NCBI GenBank assembly: GCA_025331445.1
Contig: JAIWNE010000004.1
Span: 1 to 64,000 of the forward strand
DNA: 64,000 bases
Reading direction: 5' to 3'
DNA from: Blakeslea trispora
Lineage: Eukaryota; Mucoromycota; Mucoromycetes; Mucorales; Choanephoraceae
Part shown: positions 45,060 through 56,935 of the stretch, one piece after another
Numbering within the stretch: the first letter of the stretch is position 1
Layout: the number at the start of each line of letters is the position of its first letter
The notes under the pieces: generated by a model
The model's database searches: none
Told to the model about the DNA's origin: nothing
Seen by the model: the letters and a program-made list of their open reading frames with translations, nothing else
Made by a program: the position numbers and the translations under genes

Positions 45060-46704
45060 AGTGAGCACAATGGGAACACAAAATTCTTTTTTGTTCCCTT
45101 TTAAAAGAAAAGAATTACATATACATACAGGAAATAGAAGCTTAAGCATGCAAAAAGCATAAACATTCAAAGTATACACTCACAGCATATAATTTGTAAA
45201 TAATCATTCATTTACCACTACTTAATTACTTTCTTCTCTCTTTCTCTTTTCATATATATATTTCTTGCTAAAGCAATAAACACCCTCTTTTTTCTTTAAC
45301 GTGCTTTGAAAATTACACCCATCTCAAACGAAAATTGAAACAGATAGTAGAAATCAATCTACTTGTCTGAGGAAAAGGTGATTCAAGTGAAGGAAAGTCT
45401 GCATCAGTTTCGATTTAAACATTTCAGGAAGAGAATTTGCTCTACAAATAGTCTTAGAAGAAGAGAGATCTTTGTTTCTTAGAAGACTTACAAGAAGATC
45501 TTTAGTGTTGAACAGTCTTTGCATATACTAGTAGAGACACAAAAACTTGTGATTTTTTTTTGAAAGCACACAAGAGACATCCAAGTCTTTTACAAGGTAC
45601 TCTTTAATATAGAAAAAGCATTCAAGCTACGATTCGAATTGGTGGTTTGAAAGATCAAAAGTTCCTTTGATAGTTAAAAATCGGATACACTCTATATCTG
45701 TCATGGATAGAGCAAAAGATAATAATAGACTATGTTTCTCTTTGCCAGCCTCGGTAATGCTTTGTCCTTGAGTAAAAAAAAAAAAAAAGAACTGAGGATT
45801 ATGTATGTTTTATATTTCTGCACATGCCTTATTAGTTTTTCATCCAACATCAATACGAATTACAATGCTGCACAATTTTAATGTGCAAGAGATAGCAGAA
45901 GGGTAAGAAAAGGTCTCTTTGCTTTTTTGTTTGATATCTCTATATAAAGAACACTTTTTTAGATTGATTTTTGTTTTAGAAATACATATGATGGGCAATG
46001 GCTAAACCAAACACATTGCTACAGACCTGTAAGGAACAAAAAAGTAAAAAGTTATTTGTTTGTTTAATCATGTTTGAGAAAGTGCCTTGAGAAGAAAAAC
46101 TGCCTAAAAAGGAAAAAGGATAGACAAGAAGCTTTGGTTATGATATCAATACGAAATATGAACAAACAAAAATGGATATTAATATGATTTGCTCCAAGAC
46201 TCCAAAATATTTATTGTGACAAAATGGGCGCATAAGTGGAAAAATTAAAAGAAAAAAAAATAAAGAAAGCTCGGGCCATTCCTGTTTGATTACAGCCTAA
46301 AAAAAGGAAAATCTACCTGGTGAAAGTTACTGCAATCATGAATCAATGATCTGACAAAAGTCAAGATACAGGGCATGCTCCTCTTTTTGCTTCAACACTT
46401 TCTTAATTCAATTGGTTTAGATGAATGCACTACAGAAAAACAAGTCTTTTTCGTCTATCTTGATTCTCTCACATGAAAAGTAAATAAAAGAAAAAGTTGA
46501 TGAATTTTCATGCATAAAAGTCAAATAAACATTCTAAAATCACCTAAGCTTTTTTTTTTTTTTACTAGCTAGCCATTTTTTTTTTACCTCCATAAGCATC
46601 ATCGCTCTCAAGTTTTCATATAAAAAGAAGTTCACTGAATTTTTAGCAGATCAACAACTTTCTTCTTTTTTTTTCTTTTCTAAAAACTATCTGTTTCTCA
46701 TTAT
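45060..46704. other. Intergenic region
   Basis: About 1.6 kb. A segment at about 45351-45483 (open frame with QVKESLHQFRFKHFRKR) has some coding look but no start, partner exon or family; I treat it as chance or a weak remnant. T-rich tracts near 46550 and 46665 precede the wall-protein gene. No RNA gene seen. Confidence 0.45.
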
Positions 46705-48050
46705 ATGACTAAAGTACTCTCTTTATCCGCTGTTCTCATCTTGGCTTCTGCTACCTTTACTTCTGCACAGAGTAAGAATTCTAAGCTTCTTTCATGTGTG
46801 TTACACTATATTAATTTGATGTCTCTTCTTTCTTCTAACCTCTAGCTAGCAACTGTCAAAGAAATGTCAAGGTAGTTGCTCAAGCACATTTAGATGAAAT
46901 CAGCTCCTGTAAAACTTTCAAGGGAACAATCGAAATCAGTCAAATGCCTGAAGTAAACCTCAGAATGGCCGGTGTGCAAGAAGTTGTTGGTGAAGTGATT
47001 GTCAGTGGTAATGCCGCTCTTCAATCCTTCAGTGCTCCAGATCTCAAGAAAGTAGATGGTTCTGTTCGTATTGAAAATCATACTTTCCTCAACAAGTTGG
47101 AATTGCCCCAATTGACTGAAGTCAAGACTCTCTGGTTGTCTGTTTTGCCTGCTCTTGAGAACATCAATTTCCCTGCTGGTCTCACAAAAGCCAACATTGT
47201 TCGCATCGAAGACACTCGTGCTCCCAAAATAGATGGTTTCAAGCCAGATAGGCTCGAGTCTTTCACTTTGACTAGCAACAAGCTGATCAAGACCTTTGAC
47301 TTCAACTCGGTAAAAGAAGTGAATGGCGATATGCTCATTCTCGGTAACAGCCCTGATTTGGACTTCCAAGCAAGCCAATTGACCATCATCAACAAGGCTT
47401 CTTTCTCCAACATGGATAAGCTCAGTTTACCTGCTTTAAACCAAGTACGCTCTGATATCTCTATCCAAGAAAACTACTTTACTTCTCTCAATATGGACAG
47501 TGTTGAGCGTATTGGTGGTACAGTTGCCATTGCGAATAACGATAAATTGACCGAGACATCATTCAAGAACTTGGGTCAAGTCACTGGTGCTTTATCGATT
47601 GGTAACAATACACAGCTGAATGCCATTGATGGTTTCCCCAAATTGTCAGAAGTCCATGGTACTATTGATTTGGCTGGTGGTTTCAATACATACTCTTTGC
47701 CTGCTCTTCAAGACGTTCGTGGTGGTATGCGCTTGCAGACTACATCCAACCAACTCACTTGTTCAGATATTGAACGAAAGATGAAGGGCGAGAATATTGT
47801 AAAAGGAAATGCATGGAGTTGTACAGCTAGCATGCAAGAGTCTAATATGGTTCCTACTGTCGGCCAGAACCCTTCTTCTTCTCCTTCTTCTTCTTCAGGC
47901 TCAACTTCAAGTGGAACTAGCGGTGGTCGTACCAGTGGATCCGGTTCTACTGGTGGAGGTATTGATATCATGACCTCTGCCTCTTCCAAGCTAATTGCAG
48001 GTCAATCTTTATTGGTTGCAGTCTTTGGTGCCATTTATGCTGCACTCTAG
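46705..48050 (+). CDS. Ecm33/Sps2-like GPI-anchored cell-wall protein
   Basis: Two exons (46705-46771, 46846-48050) encode 423 residues. A signal peptide spans about residues 1-22 (ending TFTSAQ). The body carries repeated leucine-rich, receptor-L-domain-like units (for example VSGNAALQSFSAPDLKKVDG, VRIENHTFLNKLELPQLTEV, LSIGNNTQLNAIDGFPKLSE). A Ser/Gly/Thr-rich stalk follows (about residues 340-390) and then a C-terminal hydrophobic tail (LLVAVFGAIYAAL), typical of GPI attachment. In yeasts Ecm33 is needed for wall integrity and glucan/mannoprotein organisation. Codon use is biased (high expression). The assignment rests on repeat pattern and topology, not on a full alignment. Confidence 0.85.
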
Positions 48051-48307
48051 GTTATTCTTTTCTCTCTCTCTTTTTTTTTTCTTTCTCTTAATCTAATCGA
48101 AACTAAATAAAAGCCTATCTATATTTAAGTTGAATTTTTGTCGAGCATTTTCCATAGACATTTATCATATATTTTACAAATAATGCTTTTCATCTTTCTG
48201 TGCTACCTTTCAATTTTAATTATTTTTTTCACCTTCAAAAATTCACTTTTCTTTTTTTTTTTATTCTTTTTCATTTTGTTTTACTTTTTTTTTTTAAACA
48301 AAAAAAC

Positions 48308-49815
48308 ATGGCAAAGGAATTTGATTTTTGTATCTTTGGTGGTACCGGATTAACAGGAAAACAGATTGTTCGTCATGTATTTGAACTTTCAGTTTCCCAT
48401 CCCAACTTTTTTGCTTCTGGATTTCAATGGGCTATTGCTGGTAGAAGTGCTGAAAAGTTAAAGGCTGTCATTGATGAATTTGTTCAACATTATCCAGACA
48501 TGACCATTGCTGAACCTTCTGTATTGGTAGCCAATGTAACTCAAAAAGACCAGATTGACGCAATGACTTCAAAGACAAAGGTACTGGTAAATGCTGTTGG
48601 CCCCTTTCGGTTTATGGGTGAATATGTGGTACGTTCTTGTGTAGAGACTGGCTGCGATTATGTTGATGTCACAGGTAAGCCTTTCGTATTGGTACAAGTC
48701 AAAAAGACAAATGAAAAAAAAAGAAGCATGGGTTGACATGCGACTTAGGTGAACCTGAGTTTATTGAGCGTATGCAGCGAACATATCAGGATAAAGCAAA
48801 GGCAAAAGGTGTCACCATTGTTCATGCTTGTGGATTTGATAGTGTAGGCACAGAGGTACAAGAACAATGTGAAGACGAGGATACTAATTTCTATACAAAC
48901 TAAAAAGGTGCCTACAGATCTTGGTGTACTTTATACTAAGCAACTCTATACTCAGCGCAATTGGACTCCTACTCAGATAGAAATGTTTCTCAAGATTCAT
49001 GTAGGCCCTGCAGGCATACGAGGTGGTTATGCAACTTTTGAGTCTGCAGGTAAATGGGACATTCACACATAAACTTTTTTTTTTATCTTACTGTTATTCT
49101 TCCATGTTTAGTCCATGGGTTTGGCTCTGCTGAGCTTTTAAAAGAAATTCGCAAGGCCTCCTCACTCAAGAAACTACCTAAACCTCAAGGACCAAAACTA
49201 CAGTTTCACAGCCATGTAGCCTATGACAATGAGTTTGGATATCATGTCCCATTTGTGTTTGCTGATCCATCTGTTGTTCGTCTCTCTCAACAGATATTCT
49301 TGAGTGGACTAGCTCAGCCATCCACAGAGGATACAGCAACACCACCACCTACTGTTCAGTTTGCTGCCTACATGCTCATTCCTTCACTTTGGTATGTCAT
49401 GCTATACTTTATGTATGGGCTCATTTTTTCATTTTTGGCAAAAGCACCATGGGGCCGTGAGCTTCTGTTAAACCACCCCACTTTGTTTTCAGGTGGTGTC
49501 TTCTCAAAGGAACATCCTACTCAAGAGCAATTAGATCAGTGCTCCTTTGAAGTGATACTTCGCTCTAAAGGATATGACAATACAATAGAACCCAAGCCTG
49601 ATGTTCCCCCAAATCAAGCCATGAAAGTGGTTGTACGTGGTCCTGAATTAGGCTATGTTGCCACACCTCGTATTGTGATGCAATGCGCTATGGCCATCTT
49701 GAATCATCCTGATAAAGTACCTCATGGTGTCTTGACTCCTTCTACTGCTTTTTGGCGCACAGATATAGTGGAAAAACTTCGTTTTGTGGGTATTACTTGC
49801 GATATTTCTTGTTAA
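48308..49815 (+). CDS. Saccharopine dehydrogenase-like oxidoreductase (SCCPDH family)
   Basis: Four exons (48308-48674, 48749-48843, 48908-49049, 49112-49815) give 435 residues, the length of human SCCPDH. The N-terminal Rossmann motif is FGGTGLTGKQIVRHV, followed by VNAVGPFRFMGEYVVRSC, YVDVTGEPEFIE, HACGFDSVPTDLG and a later hydrophobic segment (YMLIPSLWYVMLYFMYGLIF). The family contains putative NAD(P)-dependent oxidoreductases of unknown substrate, found on lipid droplets in animals and as trans-acting enoyl reductases in mycobacteria. A membrane or lipid-droplet site fits the hydrophobic stretch. I chose the donor at 48844 rather than the GT 12 nt later because it restores the family sequence GFDSVPTDLG; the later donor would insert four residues in phase. 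Confidence 0.88.
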
Positions 49816-50092
49816 GACTAGGATTTCGTGTTTGTTCCTGAAATTGCCATGTGATTGATATCTAGCCAATAAGAATAAAGAATAAACACAAATAAGCGTT
49901 TTTCTACTGGTATGTGTATGTGTACACAAGTAAAGGAGAGCCTTTCATAAAAAAAAAAAAGAAGTTTAAAAGTCCCTCCTATACACTCAAAACTCGTGCA
50001 CAAAAAAAATGTCATTTAAACGCGCTTTCAAAATTTTTTCGATAACCTTTTTTTTTAATATTTTATAACTTACTTAATAGCAGAGATACAAG

Positions 50093-52195
50093 ATGCAAGC
50101 ACCTGTCCTTGTTATGAGTGAGTATTAAGTCATAAAACATGAAAAGGAGAATGAAAAAGGTACAGATCAGCTAACATCATCTTTTTCTTTAGACACCAAC
50201 ATGGAGCGCGAGTCTGGTCGTAAGGCTCAACTCTCTAATATTACTGCTGCAAAGGTAATACTTCCCATCTTTATATTAGCCATCTCAAAAAAAAAAAAAT
50301 AAGCGCACATTATTCAACCTGTCATTTTTCTTATCATAGACAGTAGCTGATGTCATCCGTACCTGTCTTGGTCCCAGATCTATGTTGAAGATGTTGCTTG
50401 ATCCCATGGGTGGCATCTTATTGACTAACGACGGTAACGCCATCCTCCGTGAAATCGAAGTTGATCATCCTGCTGCCAAGAGTATGATTGAACTCTCTAG
50501 AACACAAGATGAAGAAGTTGGTGATGGTACAACCAGTGTTATTATTCTTGGTAAGTTGGATCGCATGTTATAGGCAAGGCTTGAACTAAAAACAAAAAAC
50601 TATTCAAGCTGGTGAAGTGCTTGCTGGTGCTTTACCTCATGTTCAAAACAACATTCACCCCATTGTGATTATCAGTGCTTTCAAGAAGGCTCTCGAAGAT
50701 GCTTTACAGATCGTTGAAGACATCTCCACTCCTGTTGATGTCCAAAATACTGAAGAAATGTTGACTCTCATCAAGTCTTCTATTGGCACCAAGTTCACTA
50801 GTAACTGGAGTGAGCTGATGTGTAAACTTGCTTTAGATGCTGTGCGTTGTGTTGCTGTTGAAGAAGAAAGTACCGGTAAGACTGAAGTTGATATCAAGCG
50901 TTATGCTCGTGTTGAAAAGGTAACAGAAAAAAAACAAGATAAGTTTTGATGTGCTTAGTCTAAACTATCGTTAGATCCCTGGTGGTGAGATTGAACAATC
51001 TCAAGTCTTGGATGGTATCATCTTGAACAAGGATGTCACTCATCCCAAGATGCGTCGCCGTATTGAAAACCCCCGTGTCATTTTGTTGGATTGTCCTCTT
51101 GAATACAAGAAGGGTGAATCTCAAACTAACATTGAAATCTCAAAAGAAGCAGACTGGAACCGTATTCTTCAGATTGAAGAAGAACAAGTCAAGGCTATGT
51201 GTGACAAGATTATCTCCTTAAAGCCTGATTTGGTCTTTACTGAAAAGGGTGTCTCCGGTAAGTATCCGAAAAGGAGAAAAAAGAGAGATGGGGATATTCA
51301 TTTGCTCTTTTTTTTTTCTTCTCTATAGACCTTGCACAACATTACTTTGTTAAAGCCAACATCACAGCTATCCGTCGTGTCCGTAAGACCGATAACAACC
51401 GTATTGCTCGTGCTGTTGGTGCTACCATTGTCAACCGTGTAGATGATCTCCGTGAAGCTGATGTGGGTACAAAGTGTGGTCTTTTCAACATTGACAAAAT
51501 CGGTGATGAATACTTTACCTTCTTGACTCAATGTCAAGATCCTAAGGCTTGTTCCATCATCTTGCGTGGTCCTAGCAAAGATATCATCAATGAAGTTGAG
51601 CGTAATCTTCAAGATGCCATGTGCGTTGCTCGTAACGTTTTCTTCAGTGCCAAGTTGGCCCCTGGTGGTGGTGCTACAGAAATGGCTGTGGCCGTCAAGT
51701 TAGAAGAAAAGGCCAAGTTGATTGAAGGTGTTGAGCAATGGCCCTATAGATCTGTTGCTGAAGCCATGGAAGTCATTCCCCGTACACTTATTCAAAACTG
51801 TGGTGGTAATGCCATCAAGACCCTTACACAACTTAGAGCTAAGCATGCTACTGGTGAGCATTCGTTTGGTATTGATGGTGAAGCTGGTAAGGTGGTTGAC
51901 ATGAAGGACTATGGTGTTTGGGAACCTACTGCTGTGAAGATCCAAACCATCAAGACAGCTATTGAAGTAAGCATTTAAAGAAGAAAGTTAAAAAGGCAGT
52001 TCACTCATCCTCTTTTTTTTTTAAAGTCTGCATGTTTATTGTTGCGTGTGGATGATATTGTCTCTGGTCTCTCAAAGAATAAGGGTCCTGCTCCTCAGGG
52101 TGGTGCTGAACAACAAGAGGTAAGTTGACATGAAACAGTCATAGAGGCAGAAATTAATATAACATTATTAGATGATGGAACAACCACAAATGTAA
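50093..52195 (+). CDS. CCT3: T-complex protein 1 subunit gamma (CCT3)
   Basis: Eight exons (50093-50117, 50193-50254, 50340-50550, 50609-50919, 50975-51257, 51329-51966, 52027-52119, 52172-52195) encode 548 residues, near the 545 of human CCT3. Chaperonin signatures are all present: RTCLGPRSMLKMLLDPMGG, TNDGNAILREIEVDHPAAK, the ATP-hydrolysis motif GDGTTSVIIL, and LAPGGGATEMAVAV. The gamma-specific opening (MQAPVLVMN) and the last helix region AIESACLLLRVDDIVSG support the subunit call. The protein is one of eight subunits of the cytosolic TRiC ring that folds actin and tubulin. The last exon carries only seven codons. It is convergent with malic enzyme (190 bp between stop codons). Confidence 0.97.
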
Positions 52196-52385
52196 AGAAA
52201 AATATATATGTATGAAATTATCTTAAAAAATAAACAAATTTTTGCTGCCATTAAGCTTAATTGTATGTGTTGTGTGTGTGTGTCATTTTATTAAGAGTCT
52301 ATGAATGAAATGATGATTATTTGGATTGATAAATTGTATATAAAAGGAAGAGAAATGCAATAGAAAATAATAAGGATGCTTTTGT

Positions 52386-54625
52386 CTAATGAACGTGAGG
52401 AGAATGGACCAAAGGAACGTATTCGGGAACAAACATAGAGTTTTCAACAACGTCACTCAAGGTTTCACCTTCCTTCAGGACAGCAGTAGCAACGCCTTCT
52501 TCATAGGCAACTTCACAAACACGGGTACCTACAGCCAAGGCAACATCACGTAAATGGCTGACACCAGGGAAGAGAGTACCTTCCTTTAATTGTTGAGGAC
52601 TAGCCATGTCTGCAATCGTCTTAGCAGTTTCCAAGAACATGTTGGGAGTAACACGGTTGGCACGAGAGACAGTGATACCGAGGCCAAGACCAGGGAAACT
52701 GTAAGAGTTATTACATTGATTAGTACGACCCAAGCGACCATGAGGCAAAGGAACATCTGCAAAAGGACTACCAGAAGCGAAAATAGCACGGCCTTCAGTC
52801 CACTTAAAAGCTTGTTCAGCAGTACATTCAGCACGTGTATCGGGATTACTCAAGGGGAAGACAATAGGCTTCTCTTGATATTTGGCCATAGTACGGATAG
52901 CCTTTTCAGAGAACACACCGGGAACACCTGTTAAACCCAAGATGACAGTAGGCTTAACGCGTTCAATCACTTCTTCTAAGCTGAGGCGATCGGGCAAATT
53001 AGACTTGATGTAGCACTGCTGACGTTCGTCCAATTGGGTAATTCTAGGTTGACCACCGATAATATCTTGAGGATCATGACTTGTCTTGTTAGGGTTACCA
53101 AGTAGACCGTGTTGGTCCAACATGTAGATGCGGGAATAAGCTTCTTCACGAGACTTGACCTTACCCTGAGCAACCATAGCATCAATAATACCTTCACATA
53201 CACCAACACCAGCAGAGCCAGCACCAACACAGACGATGCGTTCTTCGGCAAGGGCATCAGTAGGAAGGTTACGTGCCTTTAGAGAGGCAAGAATACCAGC
53301 CAAAGTGATAGCAGAGGTAGATTGGATGTCATCATTGAAACAGGTGATCTTATCCTTGTCTAATAGAAATGATAAGTTTATGGATGCATCTAGATTATAT
53401 TAGCACATTTACTTACACTTATTTAATAAATTGTAAGCATGAGGATACTTGAAATCTTCAAATTGAATAAGAGCATCTAAGTTGAAATGAAAAAAAAAAA
53501 TTAAAAGTCAGTCATCAAAAGCAGGTGGCACTTTGATTTTTTTTAAAAATAGAAAAAAAAAAAGACAGAAAAATGAAATACTTTACTTGGCCATCTACTT
53601 TGAACAGCGGTAACCCATTCGTCTACAAATGAGTAGTAATCATCACCGTCCAATCGAGGGTGTCCCATACCGAGATAAAGAGGGTCATTTAATAGACTTT
53701 CGTTGTTAGTACCAACATCCAAGACAACAGGTAAAACAGAACGAGGACGAATACCACCAGCAGCAACGTACTAATGAAGCAGTCAGAAAAAGGAATTGAT
53801 TTCTCGGAAAGAAAATCAATTTCGGATCACTTACCAAACTGAGTTTACCAATTGGGATTTGCATACCATTAGCCCCCAAATCACCCAAACCAAGGACGCG
53901 GGAACCATCAGTGACAACAATAACATCCACTTCATCATGAGGCCAGTTGTGAACCATAGCAGACATGGCGCCTCTATCTTGAGATGAAAAGTACATACCA
54001 CGAGAACGACGGTAGATTGAATGCGACATTAAACATGCTTCACCCACTTTTTGTTCATCGCGGGAAAATCAGGGTAAATATTGAGTCGCAGTTGGAACTT
54101 TTTTTTTTTTATAACTTACCTGTAGGTGTATAAATGATACCAGCCAATTCATCCAAATAAGTAATCAAAAGCTTATAAAACAATGTTTCGTTTCGATCCT
54201 GAAGAGCAGTCAAGAACACAAACTTGGCAAGTGGGGTATCCAATGCATCCAAGTTACGCTTGATACGGAGTAATTGCTTGTCCATCTCCTGACAACGGGG
54301 AGGCACCAAACCACGAAGTGAGAGACGTTCTCTTTCTGCAAGACTGAATGCAGTACCTTATTTTTTTTTTACAAGAGACAAATTAGATCAAGATAGTTCA
54401 TCAACGCTAATGATAAAAAAAAATTTGTTGCTTACCTTTCGAGAGTAAAGGATCATGAATGATGTTGACACCTCTCAAAGGGGTGAGTTGAACTGTCTTG
54501 TCTCTTCTGGGATCAGAACCAAGGCCAATGGCAGAGGCAGGAAGACCATAGTGACGGCGATAAAGATTGCGTCCCTGACTCACGATTTGAGGCAATGACT
54601 TGCGCATGGTATTAGAGGATAACAT
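52386..54625 (-). CDS. Malic enzyme (NAD(P)-dependent, decarboxylating)
   Basis: Minus-strand exons 54625-54436, 54356-54120, 54046-53835, 53770-53587, 53476-53417 and 53359-52386 give 618 residues. Core motifs are [30 protein letters not shown] (catalytic Tyr), [20 protein letters not shown], metal-binding FNDDIQ (about 302-307), and the nucleotide fold VGAGSAGVG (about 339-347). It converts malate to pyruvate and CO2 with NAD(P)H, a reductant source for lipid synthesis in oleaginous Mucorales (family knowledge). The N-terminus (about 25 residues, Arg/Lys-rich, almost no acidic residues) looks like a mitochondrial presequence, but Met7 could give a shorter form. Cofactor choice cannot be read from sequence with certainty. 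Confidence 0.95.
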
Positions 54626-56935
54626 GATGAATGTTTGTAAAAAGAAAAAAAAAATATAAAAGAAATTGACTGTTTAAAAAAAAAAAAAAGAGACTAAGAA
54701 AGAAAAAGAAAAATTGTTTAAATTTATACTTTAAACAAACTCATCATGTAAAAGGAAAAGCTGACCCGTGGTCATAATGGATCGGCCATACAAACCATTC
54801 CCCGCTATTAGTTTGTAAGTAGAAAAAAGAATTCAATGATTTAAACTGCTTGATCTTAATATTTATTGTTGTGCACCCCTATTGTAAGGAACATCTGTGC
54901 TTTTCCCCTGAGTATTTGTGCATTTGCTTTATCTGCTTGATCTGGTTCCTTTTTTTTTTTTTTTGGCAGGCATTATTCTCGTCATAATATAACAATTGTC
55001 AAAATTTTAAAACAAAAAAAAATTGATTGGTTGATGAGTCATTTGTAGTCTATCCTGTAATTTCGTATGCCCGCTGTTTTTGCTAACACATAACGTATGA
55101 AATTGGTGACACAAGTCAACTATTTTGTAAGGCAAAGACCATTTCCTGAAATAGACTGCATACTGAGACAAAAAAAAAAAGGACTGTGCATATAGAAAGG
55201 ATTCGAGCCGCACCCTTCAGGATCAGAGGACTACCTGTTTGTTCAAACAGATTGCGCAGGCTTAGAACTCTCCATGAAAATCAAGAAGCAGAAAATGAGC
55301 TTCAGACTTCTGTGAGGAAAGGGGTCAAGACATTGTCTTTGACAAGGATCTATACGAATTGATTGACATGAGCTTGAGATCAGCTGGAGAATCAGAACAA
55401 AGTAAAGAAAAAAAAAGCGAATCAAGCTTCCAGCAAATAGGCTCATAAGATGTTTATGAGAAGAGTGTTTCTTTTTTTTTTCGACAAAACCTCGCCATTC
55501 TCAATGCAGCAAAAGAACCGGACATACTTGAATGTATATCTCAATAGGTTCAGAATTAAAGCTAATAAAGAACGCCTTTGGGATAGGGCTTGTTCTGACA
55601 ACTGAAAGTGCTTGATGTTGAGCATAAATTGCGAACATCTGTTTCTTCAAAAGTATCGCAAAGATGCCAAGCAACACCGAGAGAAATAATGAGAAACTGT
55701 CAATGATCATCGAATACGTTTTTTCGGTCGAGGAAAGTCTCTTTTTTTTTTGAGTATAACAAAAGATATTTTCTTACCATTCTTGAAGTACGTTTGTGAT
55801 TGGCGTGAGTAGGACACTGATTGTCGAGATGATTGTTTCTTTACAGATGAATCAGTCTTCTGTATAAACTGAATATGTGCAATCACCTTACATCCTGAAA
55901 GTGTATGAGCTGGATAGTCGACTGCTTATTCTAAAAGCAGAATGTGAAGGCCAGGGCATCTTGTAGCTGAAGAGGTTAGGAAATAAAAGTCATTGGATAA
56001 TCTAAAAGCAAGAAAGGCTTTTTATTTTTAAAAGCGTCAATAAAAGTTGCTTTATTTCAAAGTGTAAAGCTTGTCAACAAAGCTTACTCCTCTTCCTGTC
56101 GGCTGAAATAAGGCATGTTACGGTTGCGCTATTCTTAAAAGGAGAGTTTTGGATGATATTTGATCATTTATATCTTCTTACGAACAATCTTGAAGGATCA
56201 ATTTGTATGTAAGTCTATCGCAATACAGAACAGAAAGAAGCTTTTTAATATAGCAACCAACTTGTTTGTTTGTCATCAATATTTGGATAAAGTAATTAAG
56301 AATCAAGATTTGCCCTAAAAAAGGATGAATGTTTTGATTTCCGGAATTCCATAATGCATAATATCAAGGGCAAGCTGATTTGTTTGTATTTTTTTTTTGC
56401 TGTTTGGGATCAAAATATTAAATCCTGCTATTAAGGCACAAAGCTGCCCTCATTTTTTTTTGTGTGTGATATGATATGTATTATCGCTTGCTATATTCCC
56501 AGTTGTCTCGAATTTGAATTGTCAAATTGCCAGCCTGTCACCTTACTTGTCTATTTCTCTTTGTCTGTGAATCGAAATGCGTTCAAGTATCTAATGATTC
56601 AAAGTATAACCAGAAAAAAATGCAGGTTTAGTTTGTCAGGTTTAAATTGTTGCCAGTCAATGATTGAAGCCAAACAAGTCTTGTTTACTTTGTAATGCAC
56701 ATTGGTAGTCAAGTAAGAAACATCTGTAGTTGACAATGCAATAAAGAATACAAAAGTCGAGATTTTGGATCTTTGATAGGTTACTTCTTTTCAAGTCACA
56801 CAAACACTTCGCCGAAAAAAAAGGATTAAAGAAAAGGTTTTTCTTTTCTTTTAATTTTTATGTCAATGTGAGTTTTTTTTTTTTTTTAAAAAAAGCATCT
56901 TTTTTTTTATCTATCTTATCCTCTGATTGATATAC
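54626..56935. other. Intergenic region with possible remnants
   Basis: About 2.3 kb between the start of malic enzyme (-) and the helical orphan (+). It holds the promoters of both and A/T runs at 54672-54690 and 54950-54963. Between about 55205 and 55620 several open segments in different frames (for example FDKDLYELIDMSLRSAGESE) look somewhat coding, but no gene can be built. A plus-strand frame at 56462-56695 has no domain. Confidence 0.45.

Noticed and set aside
45351..45483. Open segment reading EEKVIQVKESLHQFRFKHFR
   Set aside because: No start or splice signals and no recognisable family; kept only as a remark in the intergenic entry.
48138..48353. Hydrophobic frame overlapping the start of the SCCPDH-like gene
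   Set aside because: Encoded by the T-rich leader in another frame; Phe/Leu runs only.
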